From NCBI RefSeq assembly GCF_022180385.2, contig NZ_BQME02000002.1, positions 1 through 64,000 on the forward strand: DNA of 64,000 nt, read 5' to 3'. Source of the stretch: Paenibacillus sp. L3-i20. GTDB taxonomy: Bacteria; Bacillota; Bacilli; Paenibacillales; Paenibacillaceae. A program made the position numbers and the translations under genes. How positions within the stretch are numbered: the stretch's first letter is position 1; each line of letters begins with the position of its first letter. Under the pieces are notes generated by a model. That model was not told where the DNA came from and searched no databases. It was given only the letters and a program-made list of their open reading frames with translations. Shown piece by piece: positions 10,001 to 18,136 of this stretch.

Positions 10001-13000
10001 CAGTTACGACAAGTTGGTAAGCTTTATCTGCGCTGATTGCGGTACCACTCGTATAAGGTTTGCCATCTAGAGTTGCTGTACCCTCATTAAAGGTAGGTTT
10101 CACAGTGGCATTGTATAGAGTGCCTTCTGTAACACCTACAACAATAGGTGCAGTTTTATCAATCGTGAACTTGACCGTCGTAGCATTGCCAGCAGCGTCC
10201 TTAACGATAAGAACATAATCGCCCTCAGCACTAATCGCTGTTCCGCTAGTAAAAGCTTTACCGTTTAGTGTAGCTGTGCCTTCGGTGAAAGCAGGGCTCA
10301 CACCTTTATTATAATGATCGCCATTTGTAACACCCGTCACGCTAGGAGCAGTTTTATCAATCGAAAATTTGATTGAAGTAATATTGCCAGCTGGATCTGT
10401 AACGATCAGTTGATACGTTTTCTCCGCGCTGATTGCCGTGCCACTAGTGTAAGGATCACCGTCTAGTGTGGCTTTTCCTTCTGTGAAAGTAGGTTTCACA
10501 GTGGCATTGTATAGAGTGCCTTCTGTAACTCCTGCAACAACCGGTGCAGTTTTATCGATAGTGAACTTGACGGTCGTAGCATTACTAGCAGCGTCCTTAA
10601 CGATAAGAACATAATCGTCTTCTGCATCAATTGCTGTTCCGCTAGTAAAAGCTTTACCGTTTAGTATAGCTGTGCCTTCGGTGAAAGTAGGGCTCACACC
10701 TTTATTATAATAATCGCCATTTGTAACACCCGTCACGCTAGGAGCAGTTTTATCAATCGAAAATTTGATTGAAGTAATATTGCCAGCTGGATCTGTAACG
10801 ATCAGTTGATACGTTTTCTCCGCGCTGATTGCCGTGCCACTAGTGTAAGGATCACCGTCTAGTGTGGCTTTTCCTTCTGTGAAAGTAGGTTTCACAGTGG
10901 CATTGTATAGAGTACCATCAGTTACACCTACAACAATAGGTGCAGTTTTATCAATCGTGAACTTGATGGTCGTAGCATTACCGGCAGTGTCCTTAACGAT
11001 AAGAACATAATCGTCTTCTGCACTAATGGCTGTTCCGCTCGTATAAGCTTTACCGTTTAGTGTAGCAGTGCCTTCTACAAAATCAGGGCTAACGGCTTTG
11101 TTATAGTGTTTTCCGTCCATAACACCTGTAACAACAGGTGCTGTCGTATCAATCGAGAACTTGATCGTCGTCACATTGCCCGCCTTATCTGTAACGACAA
11201 GCCGGTATGTCTTATCTGCGCTGATTGCCGTGCCACTAGTGTAAGGATCACCGTCTAGAGTAGCTGTACCCTCATTAAAGGTAGGTTTCACAGTGGCGTT
11301 GTACAAAGAGCCATTAGTTACACCTGTGACGACTGGAGCAGTTTTATCGATAGTGAACTTGACTGTCGTAGCATTGCCAGCAGTGTCCTTAACGATAAGA
11401 ATATAATCGTCTTCTGCACTAATGGCTGTTCCGCTCGTATAAGCTTTACCGTTTAGTGTAGCAGTGCCTTCTACAAAATCAGGGCTAACGGCTTTGTTAT
11501 AATGCGTACCATCTGCAACGCCTGTAACGACAGGTGCTGTCGTATCAATCGTGAACTTGATCGTCGTCACATTGCCCGCTGTATCAGTTACGACAAGTTG
11601 GTAAGCTTTATCTGCGCTGATTGCCGTGCCACTAGTATATGGATCACCGTCTAGTGTGGCTTTTCCTTCTGTGAAAGTAGGTTTCACAGTGGCGTTGTAC
11701 AAAGAGCCATTAGTTACACCTGTGACGACTGGAGCAGTTTTATCGATAGTGAACTTGACTGTCGTAGTATTGCCAGCAGTGTCCTTAACGATAAGAATAT
11801 AATCGTCTTCTGCACTAATGGCTGTTCCGCTCGTATAAGCTTTACCGTTTAGTGTAGCAGTGCCTTCTACAAAATCAGGGCTAACGGCTTTGTTATAATG
11901 CGTACCATCTGCAACGCCTGTTACGATAGGAGCTGTCGTATCGATCGAGAACTTGATCGTCGTCACATTGCCCGCTGGATCAGTAACGACAAGTTCATAA
12001 ACTTTATCTGCGCTGATTGCGGTACCACTCGTATAAGGTTTACCATCTAGAGTTGCTGTACCCTCATTAAAGGTAGGTTTCACAACAGCATTATATAGGG
12101 AGCCATTTGTTACACCTGTAACAAATGGTGCAGTTTTATCAATCGTGAACTTGACTGTCGTAGCATTGCCAGCAGTGTCCTTAACGATAAGAATATAATC
12201 GTCTTCTGCACTAATGGCTGTTCCGCTCGTATAAGCTTTACCGTTTAGTGTAGCAGTGCCTTCTACAAAATCAGGGCTAACGGCTTTGTTATAGTGTTTT
12301 CCGTCCATAATACCTGTAACAACAGGTGCTGTAGTATCAATCGTGAATTTGATTGTCGTCACATTGCCCGCTGGATCAGTAACGATAAGCTCATAAGCTT
12401 TATCTGCGCTGATTGCGGTACCACTCGTATACGGATCACCGTTAAGTGTAGCTGTACCCTCATTAAAGGTAGGTTTGACAGCAGCTTTATGCAAAGAGCC
12501 GTCTGTAACTCCTGCAACAACAGGTGCAGTTTTATCAATCGTGAATTTAATGGTCGTAGCATTGCCAGCAGTGTCCTTAACGATAAGTACATAATCGTCT
12601 TCTGCACTAATTGCTGTTCCGCTAGTGTAAGCTTTGCTGTTTAGTGTAGCTGTGCCTTCAGTGAAAGCAGGGCTAACGGCTTTGTTATAGTGTTTTTCGT
12701 CCATAACACCTGTAACAACAGGTGCGGTTTTATCAATCGTGAATTTGATGGTCGTAGCATTACCAGCATCATCTGTAACAATCAGGGTATAATTTCCATC
12801 CGAGCTAATGGCTGTTCCACTCGTGTATGAAGCTCCATTAAGCGTAGCTGTACCCTCATTAAAGGTAGGATTTACAACAGCATTATATAGGGAGCCATTT
12901 GTTACACCTGTAACAACAGGTGCGGTTTTATCAATCGTGAATTTGATGGTCGTAGCATTACCAGCATCATCTGTAACAATCAGGGTATAATTTCCATCCG

Positions 13001-14081
13001 GGCTAATGGCTGTTCCACTCGTGTATGAAGCTCCATTAAGCGTAGCTGTACCCTCAATAAAGGTAGGGTTCACAATAGCATTATAAAAAGAACCGTCTGT
13101 AACTCCTGAAACAACAGGTGCCGTTTTATCCACAACGATAGAACTGCTTTTTTCAATTGAATTGGCCCCATTGGAATCTTGTACTTGCACATATACTGTT
13201 TTAGTTCCTTCGCCCGTAGTGAGGAACGTAGCTGTTGGAGAGTAATTTTGCCAAGTTACAGGCCAAATGTTTGAATTATCTGTAAATCTCATCTTAGTTA
13301 TAGAATTGCTAGAGCCCGTTTCAGGATCTGTAGCGGAGATTTTTAAATTTAACGTGTTGTTGTTTGTAAATGGTTTTCCATCTTCAATGAGGACAGAATC
13401 AATAACAGGAGGTTTATTCGCTTCATAGGTTAAATTCAGTTTGGGTCTCTTAGTTAAATCACCATGCTCTAGTGAATAGATGAAAAAATGACCGCTTTGG
13501 GGAGTAGCCTCAGCGCCGTGAAGCACAAATACGATTTTTCTATCTACCTCATTAGTAAACGCTTTTACAATATTCGTTACATCTATTGATATAACTGAAT
13601 TGTTTGCAGGTAAACTAGGAACAACATGTCTTACTGTTACACTTTCCGCAGTAGGGAAGGCGGATCCGTTTAAGTTGTTCATAGAGTCTGAGTTAGAGCC
13701 AAAGACGTCAATATATATAGGTTGTCCGGGCGTATAATCGCCAATCAATTGATTAGTAAGTTCAAGCTTAGCTGAAGATAAGGCCCCAGGATTTGTAGCG
13801 TCCAGCTCAAATAGCAGCGATGAACGTGAACGAATATTAATTGAAGGTGATCCTACATCTGGGACTATGGTACCTAATAAAAGTTGAGGTTCTCCATCAT
13901 TATTCGTATGGACACCATTAATACCATGTGGATCTCCAGGTGTAAAAAGCTCGATTAAATCAGCACTAGCAATTTTAGTTGGTGTTAAATCTGGTGCAGC
14001 TTCGGCACGAGATTCTGCTACCCCAGGCCCCATAATTGGGAAAAATAAAATAATGGCTAGCATTAATGCTAGTTTCTTCAT
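7092..14081 (-). CDS. Giant SLH-anchored surface protein with 24 Ig-like repeats
   Basis: A 2329-residue exported protein. Signal peptide 1-28 (ends SRAEA). About 30-225 is a DNRLRE/CBM96-like carbohydrate-binding module (FTPGDPHGIN, SARLELT-like strands, FVLHGAE). About 226-316 is one divergent Ig-like domain. About 317-1900 holds 24 tandem Ig-like repeats of about 66 residues, each starting DKTAP or DTTAP and ending AGN-TTIKF. Two variants mostly alternate: type A with VKPTFxEG and YxLxVTD, type B with HYNKAVSPDFVEG and DYVLIVKD. About 1905-2140 is a unique domain, and about 2142-2325 contains three SLH motifs that tether to pyruvylated wall polymer. TTTGGAGG precedes the ATG. It is probably a long stalk presenting the N-terminal binding module; the ligand is unknown. 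Confidence 0.9.
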   Translation of the reverse strand: MKKLALMLAIILFFPIMGPGVAESRAEAAPDLTPTKIASADLIELFTPGDPHGINGVHTNNDGEPQLLLGTIVPDVGSPSINIRSRSSLLFELDATNPGALSSAKLELTNQLIGDYTPGQPIYIDVFGSNSDSMNNLNGSAFPTAESVTVRHVVPSLPANNSVISIDVTNIVKAFTNEVDRKIVFVLHGAEATPQSGHFFIYSLEHGDLTKRPKLNLTYEANKPPVIDSVLIEDGKPFTNNNTLNLKISATDPETGSSNSITKMRFTDNSNIWPVTWQNYSPTATFLTTGEGTKTVYVQVQDSNGANSIEKSSSIVVDKTAPVVSGVTDGSFYNAIVNPTFIEGTATLNGASYTSGTAISPDGNYTLIVTDDAGNATTIKFTIDKTAPVVTGVTNGSLYNAVVNPTFNEGTATLNGASYTSGTAISSDGNYTLIVTDDAGNATTIKFTIDKTAPVVTGVMDEKHYNKAVSPAFTEGTATLNSKAYTSGTAISAEDDYVLIVKDTAGNATTIKFTIDKTAPVVAGVTDGSLHKAAVKPTFNEGTATLNGDPYTSGTAISADKAYELIVTDPAGNVTTIKFTIDTTAPVVTGIMDGKHYNKAVSPDFVEGTATLNGKAYTSGTAISAEDDYILIVKDTAGNATTVKFTIDKTAPFVTGVTNGSLYNAVVKPTFNEGTATLDGKPYTSGTAISADKVYELVVTDPAGNVTTIKFSIDTTAPIVTGVADGTHYNKAVSPDFVEGTATLNGKAYTSGTAISAEDDYILIVKDTAGNTTTVKFTIDKTAPVVTGVTNGSLYNATVKPTFTEGKATLDGDPYTSGTAISADKAYQLVVTDTAGNVTTIKFTIDTTAPVVTGVADGTHYNKAVSPDFVEGTATLNGKAYTSGTAISAEDDYILIVKDTAGNATTVKFTIDKTAPVVTGVTNGSLYNATVKPTFNEGTATLDGDPYTSGTAISADKTYRLVVTDKAGNVTTIKFSIDTTAPVVTGVMDGKHYNKAVSPDFVEGTATLNGKAYTSGTAISAEDDYVLIVKDTAGNATTIKFTIDKTAPIVVGVTDGTLYNATVKPTFTEGKATLDGDPYTSGTAISAEKTYQLIVTDPAGNITSIKFSIDKTAPSVTGVTNGDYYNKGVSPTFTEGTAILNGKAFTSGTAIDAEDDYVLIVKDAASNATTVKFTIDKTAPVVAGVTEGTLYNATVKPTFTEGKATLDGDPYTSGTAISAEKTYQLIVTDPAGNITSIKFSIDKTAPSVTGVTNGDHYNKGVSPAFTEGTATLNGKAFTSGTAISAEGDYVLIVKDAAGNATTVKFTIDKTAPIVVGVTEGTLYNATVKPTFNEGTATLDGKPYTSGTAISADKAYQLVVTDTAGNVTSIKFTIDTTAPVVTGIADGMHYNKAISPDFVEGTATLNGKAYTSGTSINTEDDYVLIVKDAAGNATTVKFTIDKTAPVVAGVTEGTLYNATVKPTFTEGKATLDGDPYTSGTAISADKAYQLVVTDRAGNVTSIKFSIDTTAPVVTGVMDGKHYNKAVSPDFVEGTATLNGKAFTSGTAISAEGDYVLIVKDAAGNATTVKFTIDKTAPVVAGVTEGTLYNATVKPTFTEGKATLDGDPYTSGTAISADKAYQLVVTDRAGNVTSIKFSIDTTAPVVTGVMDGKHYNKAVSPDFVEGTATLNGKAYTSGTAISAENDYVLIVKDAAGNATTGKFTIDKTAPVVTGVTNGSLYNATVKPTFTEGTATLDGDLYTSGTAISADKTYQLVVTDKAGNVTTIKFSIDKTAPVIIGVTDGTHYNKTVSPAFTEGTATLNGKAFTSGTAISAEGDYVLIVKDTAGNATTVKFTIDKTAPVVTGITNDARYYSTVSPTFTEGKATLNGKPYSSGTAITSQGEYTLVVTDTAGNRTKIAFKIEIMYYGGSYNVTTEPNGLSIQSGSSTEMLKNAKVSNNNGKKITTVEIDKTQLQMLLQQSSNQSVITISILNQSDNVEIELETELIAMLNNQNIVIEIKTETAGYRLPLHQNLLKEWAATAGATNGVNGVSIKLEITHLNDSSVAAYSLNDKGISLSAPPVSFTVKAEFAGKEVELKQLGTFVERYIILPSNVNRNNLQTGILFNNDLTITPVPTKVVKVGEHYYAIMSSMSNSIYGVVTHKNTFKDTQAHWAKENIEEMSARLIVSGVDDVNYFPEQKITRSEFAAIIVRALGLSSVEQTKQFKDVSRSDWYYKAVQTSYSYGLIDGYRDGHFRPNAMISREEAMVILSRAINLLKLQTEISLTDQMKLLQPFIDAYHLSSWAKQAAALNIHFGIINGSNGELRPKQLISRAEVAVIIQKVLQKANLI
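8380..13133 (-). repeat. 24-copy tandem repeat (198-bp unit, 396-bp A/B super-unit)
   Basis: The DNA encodes the 24 Ig-like repeats. The basic period is about 198 bp, and neighbouring pairs form a 396-bp higher-order unit. For example, the segment at 9121 recurs essentially unchanged at 9517. Near-identity of several super-units indicates recent duplication or gene conversion and makes the copy number prone to change or misassembly. Confidence 0.9.
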
Positions 14082-14262
14082 CTTTTAAACCTCCAAATAA
14101 TTGTTATAAAAACTAGATAGAATAACATCCATTAACAGATTAAACCAATAGGTAGATATCGTCAATTAATGATATTTTTATTGCATTTTGATGTCGTATT
14201 ATGTAAAAATATGTTGAGACGTATAGGGATATCCTACTATTGTATCCACTTAGGAGAAATCT

Positions 14263-14757
14263 ATGGACAATGATGTAGTTCTGAAAGTAGCAGAAAAGAC
14301 AGATGAACAATTTCTCTATCATGTTTATGCATCTAGGAGAAAAGATGAAGTTGCAAGCTGGGGATTTCAATCACAAGATGCTGCTCACTTTTTGCAGATG
14401 CAATGGAAAATTCGAAAACAATCGTATGACATGCAATTCCCTAATAATGAGACTTCAATTATTTATACTTCAGACGATCAACCGATTGGCTCTTGCATTA
14501 TCTTTTCTACTACTGAATATGTCCGGATAGTAGATTTGATGATTTTACCTCAATTTCAGAGTCAGGGATTTGGAAGCGCTTTGATTACAAGTATTCAGAT
14601 GGAGGCATCTAAGCTAGCTATTCCTTTGATGCTTAGTGTTGAGCAAACTAATCCAGCCCTTCGCCTCTATCAACGTTTGGGATTTTACATAACTAGTGAA
14701 AGTGACTTTTATTATTCAATGTCTTGGGTAGCTAAACACAACTTTAACGAGGAGTGA
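14263..14757 (+). CDS. GNAT family N-acetyltransferase
   Basis: A 164-residue protein with the GNAT acetyl-CoA binding loop QSQGFGSALITSIQ (about residues 106-119) preceded by the strand VRIVDLMILPQF, and the C-terminal NPALRLYQRLGFY motif. The substrate cannot be read from sequence. TAGGAGAAATCT precedes the ATG. The stop is immediately followed by the first of three tail-collar genes, so all four are probably one operon. The acetyltransferase may modify a product or partner of that set. Confidence 0.85.
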   Translation: MDNDVVLKVAEKTDEQFLYHVYASRRKDEVASWGFQSQDAAHFLQMQWKIRKQSYDMQFPNNETSIIYTSDDQPIGSCIIFSTTEYVRIVDLMILPQFQSQGFGSALITSIQMEASKLAIPLMLSVEQTNPALRLYQRLGFYITSESDFYYSMSWVAKHNFNEE

Positions 14758-14766
14758 ATCTTGATT

Positions 14767-15267
14767 ATGAGTGATCAATGTGTAGGAGAAATAAGGGCAT
14801 TTGCAGGAAATTTTGCGCCTGTTGGGTGGGCAAAGTGCGACGGGCAATTGATGTCGATTAGTGAAAATGAAGTGCTTTACACATTAATAGGAACAACATA
14901 TGGCGGCGATGGCGTAACAACCTTTGGATTGCCTGATCTAAGAGGACGAATTCCAATTCACACATCCAGTCAATATCCACTTGGACAAAGTATTGGAACA
15001 GAGCAAGTGACTCTTACGATTAATCAGTTGGCTGCGCATTCACATCTAGTTGCAGCAAGTTCAACTGATGGAAATACGGCAAGCCCTCAAAACAGTACAT
15101 GGGCAAAATCTTCGATTAAGCAATTTTCTAATGCTGCCGTGAATGACGAAATGAGTGCTAATTCCATCCAATTTGTAGGTGGTGGGTTGCCGCATAACAA
15201 TATGATGCCATTTATTACGGTTAATTACATTATTGCACTCACTGGTATTTTCCCAAGTCAACAGTAA
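14767..15267 (+). CDS. Phage tail collar domain protein (microcystin-dependent-protein type), copy 1
   Basis: A 166-residue protein with the tail collar layout: VGEIRAFAGNFAPVGWAKCDGQ at the N-terminus, then IGTTYGGDG and TTFGLPDLRGR (about 40-60). A His/Asn-rich C-terminal half ends GGGLPHNNMMPFITVNYIIALTGIFP. The family is named for MdpB of cyanobacteria and resembles phage short-tail-fibre collars. Its role in bacteria is not settled. The ATG at 14767 matches the conserved start; a TTG at 14761 has slightly better spacing from GAGGAG and would add two residues. Confidence 0.85.
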   Translation: MSDQCVGEIRAFAGNFAPVGWAKCDGQLMSISENEVLYTLIGTTYGGDGVTTFGLPDLRGRIPIHTSSQYPLGQSIGTEQVTLTINQLAAHSHLVAASSTDGNTASPQNSTWAKSSIKQFSNAAVNDEMSANSIQFVGGGLPHNNMMPFITVNYIIALTGIFPSQQ

Positions 15268-15286
15268 AAGATTATAAAGGAGGAAT

Positions 15287-15787
15287 ATGAAAGTGGAGCC
15301 TTTTGTAGGAGAAATTAGATTGTTTTCATTTGGTATAATCCCGAGAGGTTGGGCACCTTGCAATGGACAGCTTTTGCCGATAAATAATAATCAAGTGTTA
15401 TTTTCAATTATAGGTGTTACTTTTGGAGGCGACGGTAGGAATACCTTTGCATTGCCGAATCTTCAAGGAAGAGCTCCAGTGGCTCCTGGTAATACTGTTG
15501 CATATGGTGCTTCGATAGGAGAGGCTAATACGACACTTACTCAAACTCAGATTCCAAACCATAGCCATATCGTTAATGCAACGAACAATACTGCCAATAG
15601 CAACAAGCCGGGAGACAAGATATGGGCATCTTCACCTGATCAGAGTTATAGCAGTAATATGGATAAGACAATGAGTACGTCATCCATTTCAACCAGTGGA
15701 TCCTCTCAGCCACATAACAATATACAACCATCAATAGTAGTGTCATATTGTATTTCGTTAACAGGTATATACCCGAGCAGACAATAG
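15287..15787 (+). CDS. Phage tail collar domain protein, copy 2
   Basis: A 166-residue paralogue of the preceding protein: VEPFVGEIRLFSFGIIPRGWAPC start, IGVTFGGDGRNTFALPNLQGR, and a C-terminal QPHNNIQPSIVVSYCISLTGIYP. AAAGGAGGAAT precedes the ATG. It lies 19 bp after copy 1 and 14 bp before copy 3, so co-transcription is near certain. The central regions differ much more than the ends, consistent with a conserved fold carrying variable surface loops. Confidence 0.85.
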   Translation: MKVEPFVGEIRLFSFGIIPRGWAPCNGQLLPINNNQVLFSIIGVTFGGDGRNTFALPNLQGRAPVAPGNTVAYGASIGEANTTLTQTQIPNHSHIVNATNNTANSNKPGDKIWASSPDQSYSSNMDKTMSTSSISTSGSSQPHNNIQPSIVVSYCISLTGIYPSRQ

Positions 15788-15801
15788 GAGGAGGATTGAA
15801 A

Positions 15802-16332
15802 ATGGATCCATATGTTGGAGAGATACGTATCTTTTCAGGAAATTATGCGCCTGTGGGCTGGGCAATTTGTCAGGGACAAACATTGCCAATTCGAACATAT
15901 ACAGCATTATATTCGGTAATCGGAAATCAGTATGGCGGAGATGGAAAAACAAATTTCAAATTGCCTGATATGCAGGACAGAGCTTCTATTCATCAAGGTG
16001 CTGGCCCTGGTTTAACGCCAAGGACGATTGGAGAAACAGATGGAGATGCGAAGGTGACGTTGACTATCAATGAGATTCCAAAACATACCCATCTTCCTAA
16101 TTGCACAACAACTGGTGGTACAAGTGAGTCACCCGAAAATATGATTTGGTCAGGCACACCTGGATTTGTAGGTCCTAAAGTATATTCTAGTGAAACTCAA
16201 ACCCCTAATACAACAATGAATGTTAATGTGTTGACCTCGGCGGGTGGTAATCAAGCACACAACAATATGCAGCCCCTTCTTGGTTTATCTTTTATTATTG
16301 CTTTGGAAGGTGTGTACCCTCCAAGGCCTTAA
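15802..16332 (+). CDS. Phage tail collar domain protein, copy 3
   Basis: A 176-residue third paralogue. The start ATG 15802 follows AGGAGGAGG; the longer open frame from 15748 lies inside copy 2 and is not used. Motifs: MDPYVGEIRIFSGNYAPVGWAIC, IGNQYGGDGKTNFKLPDMQDR, and QAHNNMQPLLGLSFIIALEGVYPP. It is slightly longer than its neighbours through an insertion at about residues 60-80. It is the last gene of the GNAT-collar cluster. Confidence 0.85.
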   Translation: MDPYVGEIRIFSGNYAPVGWAICQGQTLPIRTYTALYSVIGNQYGGDGKTNFKLPDMQDRASIHQGAGPGLTPRTIGETDGDAKVTLTINEIPKHTHLPNCTTTGGTSESPENMIWSGTPGFVGPKVYSSETQTPNTTMNVNVLTSAGGNQAHNNMQPLLGLSFIIALEGVYPPRP

Positions 16333-16348
16333 AATATCAGTTAAAGTG

Positions 16349-16390
16349 GAAGCCTTTTGTGTGTCTATATGACAGCAGGAGGCTTTTTTT
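16349..16390 (+). terminator. Probable terminator after the collar trio
   Basis: A short stem AAGCCT / AGGCTT spans a 24-nt loop and is followed by seven T residues. The stem is weak, but the position fits. Confidence 0.5.
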
Positions 16391-16600
16391 GCTGTTTTAG
16401 ATTAATTTCAATGATAATTACTGGAAGAAAGAGAGTTCATACTTTAGAATTCATTAAAAAAATGGTACGATATGAATATAGATTGTTACTTAGAACGAAG
16501 CAGGTTAAGAAAAAGAACTTGTTTTTACTGGCGAGGAGCAGTTAAATTATGCTTATTGATTAGTGAGAGCTAGGTTCGTTTAATAGAGGAGTTAATTGAG

Positions 16601-17839
16601 TTGAAAAAAGAACAAGATAAAAATGAATCAAACAACGTGATGATGCTGGATGATAGGGAAGAATTATTTTTAAAAGAGATCCAAAAACTAGAAAAAAGAA
16701 GCTGGAAGCCTATTACGTTCCCAATCTCATTAATGGACGGATTAAATCGATTAACAAGAGACGAATTGGTTGAGATTCGTGTTAATTTGAATATGGACAA
16801 GGCTAGTGGGTTGAAAAAACAAGCGATAGTAGACGATCTGCATCTGCAAATTTCTGATAAGTACGAGAATTGGTTTAATAAATTTGACAAAAATCGGTAC
16901 GATATTCTTCAAAAAGCCATTCAACATAATGGCTGCTTCGTTTTAGAGGGAAAGAAAGAGTTTGCACAACTTAGCGATGCTTTGCCTTACATGAAGGAAC
17001 GCGGGTTTCTTTTTACAGGTGTTATGGATTCGAAAAAGTGTGTGGTTATGCCTGAAGAAATAAAGCAATATTTCCAGAATGTAAATCTACTATCCTATCG
17101 GACTATAGTGAACAGAAACACTGAATGGTGCAAACTTGCACAAGGCATCATTCATCATTACGGAATGATAAGTGCGGATGAGATGATTAAGAAGATTGAA
17201 TCCTTAGTTTCCTACGCAGTTTCCCATGAGCAATGTTTAGAAGTATTAATAGATGCAACTGCGATATATGATTTGGAGTTTGATGGGGTTCATTTCTATC
17301 ACTTTGCTGTACTGGACTATCAAGAGCTTATGAATGAACATGCTCGCAGGGCAGACTTGGATTACAACCCTCTTACTAAGGAACAGTTGCTTCAAGCGGG
17401 AGAATTGGATTTTGTTGAGCGTCACCCAACTTATAAAGCGCTTGTTAGTTATTTGACTAATCATTATTCGATGGAATCTGATGAAGCGGATGACATTGTT
17501 GCTGAATGTGAATTTCTGATCAGAGCAGGGCAACCATTGTCCGAAATTATTGGTGTACTTGGCGATGTATTGGAGCTTGATCATAGTACGATGGAGGAAC
17601 TTGTGAAAAATGTTGTTCCAGTAATGAATAGTACTAGGCAGTGGTTTCTTAAAGGATACAGTTCTTATGAGCTTGCTAGTCAAACTGCGAAACGAGAGTC
17701 TGGTTCTAAGACATCAAATCAAGTAACTACTGGTTCCAACATCATTCAATTCCCTTCAGGTGAAAAAGTGGGCCGTAATGACTTATGTCCATGCGGAAGC
17801 GGTAAGAAATATAAAAAATGTTGTTTAAACAAAGGGTAG
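16601..17839 (+). CDS. SEC-C metal-binding domain protein
   Basis: A 412-residue soluble protein with a TTG start 9 bp after AGAGGAG. The last 22 residues are a SEC-C motif (GRNDLCPCGSGKKYKKCC), a zinc-binding tail first described at the SecA C-terminus and shared by many unrelated proteins. The N-terminal 370 residues are helical with no recognised catalytic motif. A segment at about 50-70 (LTRDELVEIRVNLNM) resembles SAP/Rho-N-like helices, as in other Bacillales SEC-C proteins. Role unknown; it may act with ribosomes or translocation through the zinc tail. A terminator follows. Confidence 0.75.
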   Translation: MKKEQDKNESNNVMMLDDREELFLKEIQKLEKRSWKPITFPISLMDGLNRLTRDELVEIRVNLNMDKASGLKKQAIVDDLHLQISDKYENWFNKFDKNRYDILQKAIQHNGCFVLEGKKEFAQLSDALPYMKERGFLFTGVMDSKKCVVMPEEIKQYFQNVNLLSYRTIVNRNTEWCKLAQGIIHHYGMISADEMIKKIESLVSYAVSHEQCLEVLIDATAIYDLEFDGVHFYHFAVLDYQELMNEHARRADLDYNPLTKEQLLQAGELDFVERHPTYKALVSYLTNHYSMESDEADDIVAECEFLIRAGQPLSEIIGVLGDVLELDHSTMEELVKNVVPVMNSTRQWFLKGYSSYELASQTAKRESGSKTSNQVTTGSNIIQFPSGEKVGRNDLCPCGSGKKYKKCCLNKG

Positions 17840-17858
17840 AAATTAGTTGCTAAATCGA

Positions 17859-17889
17859 GAAGCCTGCAAAGTAGAGCAGGCTTTTTTCT
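17859..17889 (+). terminator. Terminator after the SEC-C gene
   Basis: The stem AGCCTGC / GCAGGCT is followed by TTTTTTCT. Confidence 0.85.
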
Positions 17890-17890
17890 A

Positions 17891-17988
17891 TATAAGAACT
17901 TATAAGTTGTTCATCTTATAAGAGGCTTATATTTCTCCGCGAAACGAAAGCTAATCCTCCAAAGGACGGCTTTAGCCGTTTACGCTTG
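17891..17988 (+). repeat. Dispersed 98-bp intergenic element, copy 1 (before sigK)
   Basis: Ungapped comparison with 60053-60150 gives 86 of 98 identical positions. The 5' half carries repeated TTATAAG palindromes; the 3' half, from CTCCGCGAAACG to CGTTTACGCTTG, can fold into nested stems (GCGAAACG with CGTTTACGC, then GCTAA with TTAGC, then CCT-CCAA-AGG). It lies directly after a terminator and 148 bp before sigK. Confidence 0.75.
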
Positions 17989-18054
17989 TATGCGCTGCAA
18001 TTATTTAGCTCATAGACATATTACACCGTACATGCACACATAGGCCTATGCCTA

Positions 18055-18062
18055 CATACACT
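18055..18062 (+). promoter_or_regulatory. Possible sigma-E type -10 element before sigK
   Basis: CATACACT matches the sigma-E -10 consensus CATACAnT. Mother-cell sigma-E transcription of sigK is known in Bacillus. No convincing -35 lies at the right distance, so this is only suggestive. Confidence 0.25.
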
Positions 18063-18136
18063 GTATAACTAACGTTCTTGACGGCTTATGGCTTGCAGTA
18101 TGAGTCTAGGCAATACAGCTTGGGGGTGTACGAGGC

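Noticed and set aside
8730..12990. Plus-strand open frames inside the repeat gene
   Set aside because: They recur with the repeat period and are antisense shadows without ribosome binding sites.
8380..13133. Regularly spaced repeats that might look like a CRISPR-type array
   Set aside because: Period is 198/396 bp and the array is entirely within a coding frame; there are no short repeats with unique spacers or cas genes.
14263..16332. Prophage remnant
   Set aside because: Collar-domain proteins of this size with a GNAT gene are a bacterial gene set; no capsid, tail tube, terminase or lysis genes are nearby.
16357..16545. 62-codon frame after the collar trio
   Set aside because: Overlaps the terminator, has no ribosome binding site and an implausible composition.
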